Shown one piece after another: positions 1-6,455 of a DNA stretch of 34,396 nt (positions are counted from its first letter, which is position 1; every line of letters begins with the position of its first letter). The notes beneath the pieces are model-generated. The model saw nothing but the letters and a program-made list of their open reading frames with translations. It was not told where the DNA came from and did not search any database. Source of the stretch: Bacteroidota bacterium (GTDB taxonomy: Bacteria > Bacteroidota > Ignavibacteria > Kapaibacteriales > NICIL-2); the NCBI GenBank assembly GCA_019695345.1, contig JAIBAE010000047.1, forward strand, positions 1 through 34,396. Reading direction: 5' to 3'. The position numbers and the translations under genes were made by a program.

Positions 1-909
1 CACTTATTGCACGAGGCACTCCGTAGAGTATTGGGAACTCACGTTAAACAAAGCGGGTCGTTGGTTGCACCAAACCATCTACGATTCGATTTCTCTCACT
101 TTGAAAAAGTTAGCAAAGAAGAGATTGCCGATATCGAAGCAATGGTGAACGAGAAAATTATGGAACGCATTGGCGTTTATACGTTAGAATTACCCATTGA
201 AGAAGCTCAAAAGTTCCCTAACGTTAAGATGTTCTTTGGCGATAAGTACGGCGATTTTGTTCGCGTTGTTGTTATGGATGAAAAGTTCTCGGCTGAGTTT
301 TGTGGCGGAACACACGTAGCAAACACGAGTGATATCGGACTGTTTAAGATAACAGGGGAAACAGCAATTGCAGCCGGAATGCGTAGGATTGAAGCCGTTA
401 CCGGAATTTCGGTGTACGAGTATATTCAGCAACTCAATACGCAAATACTTACAAACCAGCAAGCATCCGATGAACTGCACGATAAGGTTCGTCTGTTAGA
501 ACGTGAACTTGCTTCGTTCAAAACTCAGGACATTATTAAGCAAGTTCCCGAAATGGTAACACGTTCAATACATGTTCACGGTGTGAATGTAGTTGCAGAG
601 CGCGTTGCAGCAGCATCGGCAGACCAGCTTAAAGAAATTGGAGATGCACTTCGCAACGAGTTAAAACATAAAGGTATTGGTTTGCTTGCCGCAGAGATTG
701 ATGGCAAAGCGCAACTTGTTTGTGTTGTTACCGACGACGAAGTCGCAACAATGTCGGCAGGAAAACTTGTTGGGCAGGTAGCTAAAATATTAGGCGGCGG
801 CGGCGGCGGTAAGGCGCATCTTGCAACTGCGGGAGGCAAAGATGTTCACAAGATTGATGAAGCACTCCAAGAGTTCCCATTGATTGTACAAGGGTGGAGA
901 GTAGGGTAA
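1..909 (+). CDS. alaS: Alanine--tRNA ligase, C-terminal part (5' end outside window)
   Basis: This is the 3' end of the gene for alanyl-tRNA synthetase, which charges tRNA-Ala and hydrolyses mischarged Ser/Gly-tRNA-Ala. The reading frame is open from the first base; the visible start-like codon at position 7 is internal. The window opens inside the zinc-binding HxxxH region of the editing domain (HLLHEALRRVLGTHV). The second half of the zinc site, FCGGTHVANTSDIG, follows at about residues 98-111. A coiled-coil linker comes next, and the C-terminal DHHA1/C-Ala domain carries the glycine run LGGGGGGKAHLATAGG that is typical of this family. The N-terminal catalytic domain lies upstream of the window. 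I am sure of the identity; only the extent is partial. No clear terminator follows. Confidence 0.97.
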   Translation, partial: HLLHEALRRVLGTHVKQSGSLVAPNHLRFDFSHFEKVSKEEIADIEAMVNEKIMERIGVYTLELPIEEAQKFPNVKMFFGDKYGDFVRVVVMDEKFSAEFCGGTHVANTSDIGLFKITGETAIAAGMRRIEAVTGISVYEYIQQLNTQILTNQQASDELHDKVRLLERELASFKTQDIIKQVPEMVTRSIHVHGVNVVAERVAAASADQLKEIGDALRNELKHKGIGLLAAEIDGKAQLVCVVTDDEVATMSAGKLVGQVAKILGGGGGGKAHLATAGGKDVHKIDEALQEFPLIVQGWRVG

Positions 910-1015
910 TTGTTGCTAACGCATCAGCCCGGGTGTTGTGTAAAATTAGTACCTTGTTGTGCATCGCATATATCGTGTGCAAGTAAGAACGTTTATCGTT
1001 GAAAGCTGCATAGTA

Positions 1016-1143
1016 ACTCCGCCACTTTAGTGCGGAGTACAAACTGATTATATTCTTAGGCTTTAGCTATGGAATATTTCAGGACTAAAGTCCAAACTAC
1101 ATTAGTACCATTTCAATACTCCACGCTAAAGCATGGAGTTATT
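1016..1143. repeat. Cluster of REP-like imperfect palindromes
   Basis: Four palindromic cores of the form RCTTTAGY or its complement RCTAAAGY lie within 130 bp: ACTTTAGT (1024-1031), GCTTTAGC (1060-1067), ACTAAAGT (1084-1091) and GCTAAAGC (1125-1132). The outer two have long arms. At 1016-1038, ACTCCG pairs with CGGAGT around the first core, with one bulged C. At 1115-1143, AATACTCCA pairs with TGGAGTTATT with one bulge. The third is a perfect GGACTAAAGTCC. Inverted pairs of such hairpins resemble REP elements mobilised by RAYT transposases; no transposase is present in this window. Confidence 0.6.
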
Positions 1144-1256
1144 ATGAATACAGTTTATGTACATTTGTTTTTTGGCGACAGCAAACGGTAGGAGCGGACA
1201 GGGTTGCCGCGTAGGCGCGCTCGCTTCGGCAATGGCGGGGAAAACATATTGAAAGT

Positions 1257-1287
1257 TTTGGATTTACTTCGGTAATGGTAATTTTTG
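1257..1287 (+). promoter_or_regulatory. Weak Bacteroidota-like promoter candidate for the DUF3127 gene
   Basis: TTTG at 1257-1260 is followed after 18 bases by TAATTTTTG (1279-1287), close to but not identical with the TAnnTTTG -7 element. It would leave a leader of roughly 75 bases before the ATG at 1369. The match is imperfect and rests on pattern only. Confidence 0.3.
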
Positions 1288-1368
1288 ATACTACAATTCA
1301 GGGAGTTGCCGTAAATTGTTACCGGACGTAGGTCTGAATTTACATTTTATTTTATAGTCGGAGTAATT

Positions 1369-1719
1369 ATGGCATTTGACGTAACCGGTAGAATTCATGA
1401 GATTTACCCGGAACAACAAGTAACTGAAAAGTTTAAGAAAAGAGAGTTCGTTTTAGAAATACAAGATGGTATGTATCAGCAGTACATTAAGTTTCAGATG
1501 ACACAAGACCGTTGCAGTGCCTTAGATAATTTTTCTAAAGGCGATGAAGTAAAAGTGTCGTTTAACTTAACCGGACGTCCTGCGCAATCCAAATCTGGGG
1601 AAACAGTATATTTTACAAATCTGGTTGCATGGCGTTTAGAAGCAGGCGAGCAACGCGCTAAAACGGTTCCCGATATGAGACAGGAACCAACCAGTGAAAT
1701 TGATGAAGTACCATTCTAA
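1369..1719 (+). CDS. DUF3127 family protein with SSB-like acidic C-terminal tail
   Basis: This 116-residue protein matches the DUF3127 family, small OB-fold-like proteins common in Bacteroidota that are often labelled putative single-stranded DNA-binding proteins. The core (residues 1-95) includes the hallmark stretch KFKKREFVLEI and the strand-rich segment FTNLVAWRLE near its end. The last residues are EIDEVPF, which resembles the acidic DDDIPF tip by which bacterial SSB recruits repair partners. The ATG follows GGAGTAATT, with GGAG as a plausible ribosome site. purD starts only 6 bases after the stop, so the two may be co-transcribed. DNA binding has not been shown by anything visible here; the family assignment is firm, the role is inferred. 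Confidence 0.85.
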   Translation: MAFDVTGRIHEIYPEQQVTEKFKKREFVLEIQDGMYQQYIKFQMTQDRCSALDNFSKGDEVKVSFNLTGRPAQSKSGETVYFTNLVAWRLEAGEQRAKTVPDMRQEPTSEIDEVPF

Positions 1720-1725
1720 ATTACA

Positions 1726-3000
1726 ATGAAGATTTTATTAATAGGGTCGGGCGGTCGCGAACACGCGATTGCCCGTTCGTGTGTATCAAGTACCTCTGTT
1801 GAACGTTTGTATTGCGCTCCGGGAAATCCGGGTATTAATACCATTGCCGAAAAAACAGATATTGATATTAACAACCACAAAGAAGTAATTGAGTTCTGCC
1901 AAGAACATGAAATTGATTTGGTGATTGTAGGTCCGGAGCAACCATTGGCCGATGGTATTAGTGATGCACTACGCATTGCAGGCATAAAAGTGTTTGGTCC
2001 ATCGAAAGCAGCGGCAAGGTTGGAGTCATCTAAGGGGTATGCAAAAGATATTATGCAACGGTATAATATTCCAACGGCAGCATACCGCAAGTTTACCCAC
2101 ACCAACAAAGATGAAGCAATTGAGTATTTACGAAACCACTCAACACCTGTTGTTGTTAAAGCCGATGGCTTAGCTGCAGGCAAAGGAGTTGTAGTTGCTG
2201 AAACAACCGATGAAGCAATTTCTGCTGTATTGGAAATGTTTGATGGAATGTTTGGAGCGGCAGGTGCAAGTGCGGTGATAGAAGAGTTCTTAACCGGCGA
2301 GGAAGCCTCGGTGTTCGCATTATGCGATGGAACTTCGTTTGTTACGTTGGCTCCGGCGCAAGACCACAAGCGGGCTTTGGACGGTGATCTAGGAAAGAAC
2401 ACAGGCGGTATGGGAAGTTTTGCTCCTGCACGTGTAGTAAATGAAGTTGTTTTGAATAAAATTCATACACAAGTAATAGCACCGTTGTTACAAGGAATGC
2501 AAACAGAAAACGCTCCTTTTGTAGGGTGTTTATTTGTTGGGTTGATGATTGATAACAACGAACCAAGAGTTGTGGAGTTTAATGCTCGCTTTGGTGACCC
2601 GGAAACGCAATCTGTCCTTTCCGTTTTTGAAGGCGATTTACCGAAGTTGTTACATAGTTGTGCCGTTGGTGCAATTGACCCAACCTGTGTTACGTCAACC
2701 GCAAACGGCGTTGCATGTACAGTTGTATTGGCAAGTAAGGGGTATCCCGATTCATTTGAAAAAGGTTTTCCTATTACAGGTATTCTTGATGCTGAGAAAA
2801 AAGCAATTGTGTATCATGCTGGAACAACAATTAAGAACAACATGCTTGTAACCAATGGCGGCAGAGTTCTTGGAGTTACAGCTGTAAGAGAAACTTTAAG
2901 CAATGCAATTGAAACAGCGTACAGCGCAATGGAAAGTATTACGTTTGAAAATAAATACTTCCGCACGGATATTGGTAAAAAGGGATTACAACACGAATAA
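1726..3000 (+). CDS. purD: Phosphoribosylamine--glycine ligase (GARS)
   Basis: PurD catalyses the second step of de novo purine synthesis: ATP-dependent joining of glycine to 5-phosphoribosylamine in the cytosol. The 424-residue length is normal. The N-terminal domain begins MKILLIGSGGREHA, the family signature. The ATP-grasp region shows VVVKADGLAAGKGVVV (around residues 143-158), an acidic EEFLTGEEASVF segment, and the family signature RFGDPETQ in the metal/ATP site (around residues 288-295). The C-terminal domain ends with the conserved FRTDIG motif. It begins 6 bases after the DUF3127 gene and is followed 15 bases later by the epimerase gene, so an operon is likely. No other purine genes are adjacent. 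Confidence 0.97.
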   Translation: MKILLIGSGGREHAIARSCVSSTSVERLYCAPGNPGINTIAEKTDIDINNHKEVIEFCQEHEIDLVIVGPEQPLADGISDALRIAGIKVFGPSKAAARLESSKGYAKDIMQRYNIPTAAYRKFTHTNKDEAIEYLRNHSTPVVVKADGLAAGKGVVVAETTDEAISAVLEMFDGMFGAAGASAVIEEFLTGEEASVFALCDGTSFVTLAPAQDHKRALDGDLGKNTGGMGSFAPARVVNEVVLNKIHTQVIAPLLQGMQTENAPFVGCLFVGLMIDNNEPRVVEFNARFGDPETQSVLSVFEGDLPKLLHSCAVGAIDPTCVTSTANGVACTVVLASKGYPDSFEKGFPITGILDAEKKAIVYHAGTTIKNNMLVTNGGRVLGVTAVRETLSNAIETAYSAMESITFENKYFRTDIGKKGLQHE

Positions 3001-3015
3001 GATTAACAGCTAAGT

Positions 3016-3939
3016 ATGAAGATAGCATTAACGGGAGGTGCAGGATTTATAGGTTCACACATTGTGGATGCGTATATCGCGTTGGGGCACGAGGTTGTAA
3101 TACTTGATAACTTCTCAACCGGTAAACAACAAAATTGTCATCCAGATGCCAAGGTGATTTCCATAGACATCCAATCCCCCGAGATTGCCGATGTTTTTGC
3201 ACAAGAGAAGTTTGATGTACTGAATCATCATGCCGCGCAGATTGATGTACGTGTTTCGGTTGCAAACCCCGTAATGGATGCGCAAACTAATATTGTGGGT
3301 AGTTTGAATTTGTATCAAGCTGCTGTTAGTAACGGTGTGAAAAAGATTGTTCTTGCTTCCAGCGGTGGTACAGTGTATGGCGAGCAAACGGTGTTCCCTT
3401 GCGATGAAACACACTCAACATGGCCTTTATCGCCCTACGGTGTTGCCAAGCTTTCCAACGAAATGTATTTGAATGCACTTAAGTTTACGCATGGTGTAGA
3501 ATATGTAGCACTTCGATACAGCAATGTATTTGGTCCGCGGCAAAACCCACATGGCGAGGCAGGGGTAATAGCAATCTTCTTGCATAAGCTATTACGTGGC
3601 GAACAACCTGTAATAAACGGTGATGGCTTACAAACACGCGACTACGTTTTTATTGAAGATGCAGTTCGTGCAAATGTTTTGGCGTTGAATGATGATGTGA
3701 CCGGTGCCTATAATATCTCAACTGCAGTAGAAACAAATGTTGTTGAGATATTCGATGCCTTGGTCTCTGCTACCGGAAACAATATGCAGAGAATACATGG
3801 AGAAGCTAAGACTGGCGAGCCACGCAGAGGAAGTTATTCGTATGCATTGGCAGAGAAAACTATCGGATGGAAACCAACAGTAAATTTTACTGACGGTATC
3901 AAGCGAACCGCAGAATGGTTTATGCAACAACAACAGTAA
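3016..3939 (+). CDS. NAD-dependent epimerase/dehydratase, UDP-glucose 4-epimerase-like
   Basis: This is a 307-residue extended short-chain dehydrogenase/reductase. The N-terminal Rossmann motif is TGGAGFIGS (residues 6-14), followed by the DNFSTGK segment usual in nucleotide-sugar epimerases. The catalytic serine region is SSGGTVYG and the catalytic pair is YGVAK (YxxxK). The RYSNVFGPRQ and DYVFIEDAVRA stretches are typical of GalE-type UDP-hexose 4-epimerases. It probably interconverts UDP-glucose/UDP-galactose or N-acetyl versions for cell-surface polysaccharide; the exact sugar cannot be read from sequence. It lies between purD and a CDP-alcohol phosphatidyltransferase gene, with 15-base and 9-base gaps, which suggests one transcript. 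The family is sure, the substrate is not. Confidence 0.9.
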   Translation: MKIALTGGAGFIGSHIVDAYIALGHEVVILDNFSTGKQQNCHPDAKVISIDIQSPEIADVFAQEKFDVLNHHAAQIDVRVSVANPVMDAQTNIVGSLNLYQAAVSNGVKKIVLASSGGTVYGEQTVFPCDETHSTWPLSPYGVAKLSNEMYLNALKFTHGVEYVALRYSNVFGPRQNPHGEAGVIAIFLHKLLRGEQPVINGDGLQTRDYVFIEDAVRANVLALNDDVTGAYNISTAVETNVVEIFDALVSATGNNMQRIHGEAKTGEPRRGSYSYALAEKTIGWKPTVNFTDGIKRTAEWFMQQQQ

Positions 3940-3948
3940 GGAGCAATC

Positions 3949-4467
3949 ATGTGGAATGTATCCAACATGCTCAGTATGCTCCGAATGGTTATGTCGTTAC
4001 CGTTAAGCATAGCATTGTACCACGGAAATGTTTTTTGGATTGTAACATTAGCGTTATCCGCCGGTGCAACCGATTGGCTTGATGGATTCTTAGCGCGCAA
4101 GTTGAATCAGGTAACGGATTATGGTAAAATCATTGACCCATTAGCAGACAAAGTAATGGTTATAGCAGGTGGTTTAGCGTTGGTACTTGCCGGTATAATT
4201 CCCCTGTGGTTTTGTGCCGTTATCATACTTCGCGATGTACTGATTCTACTTGGCGGAATGTTTGTGCAACGTAAGTACGGGTTGCTGCTAATGTCTAACA
4301 TGTTTGGCAAATACGCCGTTGGGATAGTATCGTTAGTGTTGATGCTATTGGCAATTCGCGTTGATGAATACAAAGCAATCATGCTGTTTATTGCTACATC
4401 AATGTTGGTTATATCGTTCTTGTTATATGCAAAGCGGTTTCTAGAAATTGTAAAAGGTAGTAAGTAG
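3949..4467 (+). CDS. pgsA: CDP-alcohol phosphatidyltransferase, probable phosphatidylglycerophosphate synthase
   Basis: The protein is a 172-residue membrane enzyme of the CDP-alcohol phosphatidyltransferase family. It carries the full active-site motif DG-AR-G-D-D: DWLDGFLARKLNQ followed by GKIIDPLADK (residues 43-71), which binds CDP-diacylglycerol and two metal ions. Hydrophobic segments cover much of the rest, consistent with about six short membrane helices. Size and motif best fit PgsA, which makes phosphatidylglycerol phosphate from CDP-diacylglycerol and glycerol 3-phosphate. Other members of the family, such as PssA or cardiolipin-forming enzymes, cannot be strictly excluded. AGGAG lies 6 bases before the ATG and is a good ribosome site. 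Confidence 0.87.
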   Translation: MWNVSNMLSMLRMVMSLPLSIALYHGNVFWIVTLALSAGATDWLDGFLARKLNQVTDYGKIIDPLADKVMVIAGGLALVLAGIIPLWFCAVIILRDVLILLGGMFVQRKYGLLLMSNMFGKYAVGIVSLVLMLLAIRVDEYKAIMLFIATSMLVISFLLYAKRFLEIVKGSK

Positions 4468-4570
4468 TTTTTGCTGTCGCATGACGGCACCAAACGTTAC
4501 TTTCATTTACAATCTCACTTTGCCGATGAGAACGCTTGTTTACACATAAGCGGTAATCGTTCTGAAAAAG

Positions 4571-4640
4571 TTGAGGTTCTTTCCCGCAGTGTGTGGGAAT
4601 TGTTATGATGCACCTTGTGGTGCGGTTTGCGTTAGCAACT
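4571..4640 (+). repeat. Dispersed intergenic repeat family B, copy 1
   Basis: This copy shares its two ends, in the same order, with the reverse strand at 9116-9180. One end is GAGGTTCTTTCC (4573-4584); the other is GGTGCGGTTTGCGTTAGCA (4619-4637), compared with GGTGCCGTTTGCGTTAGCA in the second copy. The middle differs but keeps similar length. This copy also contains the small hairpin GCACC-TTGT-GGTGC (4610-4623). No protein is encoded. Confidence 0.6.
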
Positions 4641-4654
4641 AATTATTATTTGTC

Positions 4655-5662
4655 ATGGGATTATTTGATAAACTTAAAGCAAAAGTATCTGCTGCGGTAA
4701 ACACCGTTGCAGAAACATTTAGTGTTGATAGGTTAAAAGAAGGATTAGAGAAAACACGAACATCGTTTGTATCTAAACTTACATCGCTACTAAGCGGACG
4801 TAAGATAGATGCGGCGTTGCTGGAGGAGTTAGAAGCAATTTTAATTTCGGCTGATATTGGTGTAGATACTACCGAGCGCATCTTGAATGGTATAAAGGAG
4901 AAGGTTAAAAAAGAAGGGTTTGAAAATGCCGAAGATGTGTACGATATACTGAAAGCTGAAATAGGAGAGATATTGATTGCATCGCCATCATCCACAATGG
5001 ATGCGGCGTACTCGGTTAACGAAGGTAACAAGCCACATGTGATTTTGGTTGTTGGCGTAAATGGTGTTGGTAAAACTACAACCATTGGAAAACTTTCCAA
5101 CAACTACAAGAAAGCAGGCAAGGAAGTAATTATTGGTGCAGCTGATACCTTCCGTGCTGCGGCAAATGAACAACTTGAGGTGTGGGCTGAACGTGCTGGT
5201 GTTGATATTGTTCAGCAAAAGCAAGGTGCTGACCCGGCTGCAGTTGCGTACGATACATTACAGGCAGCTATTGCACGTGGTAAAGATGTTGTGATTATTG
5301 ATACAGCCGGTAGGTTGCACAACAAAACCGGATTGATGGCAGAGTTAGAAAAGATAGGCAGAGTAATGAAAAAACTGAAACAGGATACACCTGATGATGT
5401 CTTTTTAGTGCTTGATGCTACAACAGGGCAGAATGCAATTCTACAGGCAAAAGAATTTAGCAAAGTTGTACCAGTTACAGGATTGGTGTTAACAAAATTG
5501 GATGGTACTGCTAAAGGCGGTGTTGTAATTGCTATTGCCAACGAATTAAAACTACCAGTACGGTATATTGGCGTAGGTGAAAAGATTGATGACTTACAAC
5601 CTTTTGATACAGTTCGTTTTGTTGAGGCACTGTTTGAAAGTCCTGTTAAGGAAGACGCTTAA
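4655..5662 (+). CDS. ftsY: Signal recognition particle receptor FtsY
   Basis: FtsY is the SRP receptor GTPase that delivers ribosome-nascent chain complexes to the SecYEG translocon. The 335-residue protein has a short basic N-terminal region and an N domain, then the NG GTPase domain. Visible motifs are the P-loop GVNGVGKTTT (residues 134-143), AADTFRAAANEQL, the G3 DTAGRLHNK, and the G4 motif TKLDGTAKGG, followed by the closing GVGEKIDDLQPF signature. The long acidic A domain of proteobacterial FtsY is missing, as is usual outside that group. The start is the ATG at 4655, which begins MGLFDKLK. The 187-base gap upstream holds a repeat, so the gene probably has its own promoter. Confidence 0.97.
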   Translation: MGLFDKLKAKVSAAVNTVAETFSVDRLKEGLEKTRTSFVSKLTSLLSGRKIDAALLEELEAILISADIGVDTTERILNGIKEKVKKEGFENAEDVYDILKAEIGEILIASPSSTMDAAYSVNEGNKPHVILVVGVNGVGKTTTIGKLSNNYKKAGKEVIIGAADTFRAAANEQLEVWAERAGVDIVQQKQGADPAAVAYDTLQAAIARGKDVVIIDTAGRLHNKTGLMAELEKIGRVMKKLKQDTPDDVFLVLDATTGQNAILQAKEFSKVVPVTGLVLTKLDGTAKGGVVIAIANELKLPVRYIGVGEKIDDLQPFDTVRFVEALFESPVKEDA

Positions 5663-5710
5663 CATTATTGAGATACCGCGATGATGAAGGTTCTATCCCG
5701 ACCGGGTTGC

Positions 5711-5734
5711 GGCGCAGTAGGGTAGCTACGGCAG
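5711..5734 (+). repeat. Fragment of dispersed repeat family A
   Basis: This 24-base stretch contains GCAGTAGGGTAGCTACGGCAG and matches 21724-21747 at 22 of 24 bases (by eye). It lies in the 100-base gap between ftsY and the next gene. Only this end of the longer element is recognisable here. Confidence 0.55.
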
Positions 5735-5762
5735 ATGAGGGTTCCATTAATTCACTTTAAAC

Positions 5763-6455
5763 ATGCGTTGGGGAGTAGGGAAAGGAAAATTTAGAAATCT
5801 TACTGCCATATTTTTATGTTTTTTATTGGCAGGAATGTTCTACGCGGTATGGAGTTTTTTTCAGAGTATAAAGCCGCTTACCATAGACACCTCACCACTT
5901 GCCTCAACTGCTTCAGTTGCAGAACGATTGATTAACACGAATAACGCAGATACCACAGCTGAGTTGAATGCTTCTGATATTGAGTTATTTGCTACTATTG
6001 CAGATTCGATTAATAGTATTGTAAGCGCGGAACTGATAACCGAGCAACGCGCCAAGAAGAAATTTGAAGATGAAGATGTGTTACGGATATTGATTTCGTT
6101 ACAAGAACAGGTGAGGAAAAGGATTGGATTTATGTTGAACGAAACGTACACATCTGCAGCACATTTCAGAAATACAGAGAAAAAGGTGTTAGCCCGAATA
6201 TTGGCGAACCCGCACGAAAAAAATGAGTATCCGCTTATTAAAAGAATGAGAACACACCCAGCGGTAAAACTTGCACATACTTCTGTTGAAGAACACGTCC
6301 ATACTACTCAGTTAACAAAAAAAGAGATTGAACTGATTGATGAATTTTCGCCGGAAATCAAGAATAGTGTTTTTCCGTTTGAGATTGGATTGAGTAGTGA
6401 TTCGGTGAAATATATTGAATACAAACAGGGGATTCAAACAGGAGTAAAACCATGA
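5763..6455 (+). CDS. Uncharacterised single-pass membrane protein
   Basis: I do not recognise this 230-residue protein. It has a basic N-terminus (MRWGVGKGKFRN) and one strongly hydrophobic segment at about residues 13-33, compatible with a membrane anchor or an uncleaved signal. The remainder is charged and probably helical, with an acidic/basic segment around 90-120. No cysteine pairs or catalytic motifs stand out. Its stop overlaps the start of the following outer-membrane receptor gene (ATGA at 6452-6455), so the two are almost certainly translated together. An accessory role for that outer-membrane protein, in the periplasm or inner membrane, is a reasonable inference only. Confidence 0.8.
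   Translation: MRWGVGKGKFRNLTAIFLCFLLAGMFYAVWSFFQSIKPLTIDTSPLASTASVAERLINTNNADTTAELNASDIELFATIADSINSIVSAELITEQRAKKKFEDEDVLRILISLQEQVRKRIGFMLNETYTSAAHFRNTEKKVLARILANPHEKNEYPLIKRMRTHPAVKLAHTSVEEHVHTTQLTKKEIELIDEFSPEIKNSVFPFEIGLSSDSVKYIEYKQGIQTGVKP

Larger units (their letters stand above)
910..1368. other. 459-bp intergenic region with REP-like hairpins and repeat fragments
   Basis: No coding region is supported here. It contains several imperfect palindromes (listed separately, 1016-1143), the short motif GTTGCTAACGCA at 912-923 that recurs in other gaps, and a GC-richer stretch (about 1185-1240) that resembles a decayed copy of the dispersed repeat found at 30.9 kb. A weak Bacteroidota-like promoter candidate lies at 1257-1287, upstream of the DUF3127 gene. 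Confidence 0.6.

Noticed and set aside
576-839. Proline-run open frame on the minus strand
   Set aside because: It is the reverse complement of the glycine codon run in the AlaRS C-terminal domain.
910-1368. Insertion sequence or RAYT gene in the 459-bp gap
   Set aside because: Hairpins are present but no transposase reading frame of useful length was found.
1716-2402. 228-codon open frame on the minus strand opposite purD
   Set aside because: Translation is low-complexity and matches no family; purD on the plus strand has all expected motifs over the same bases.
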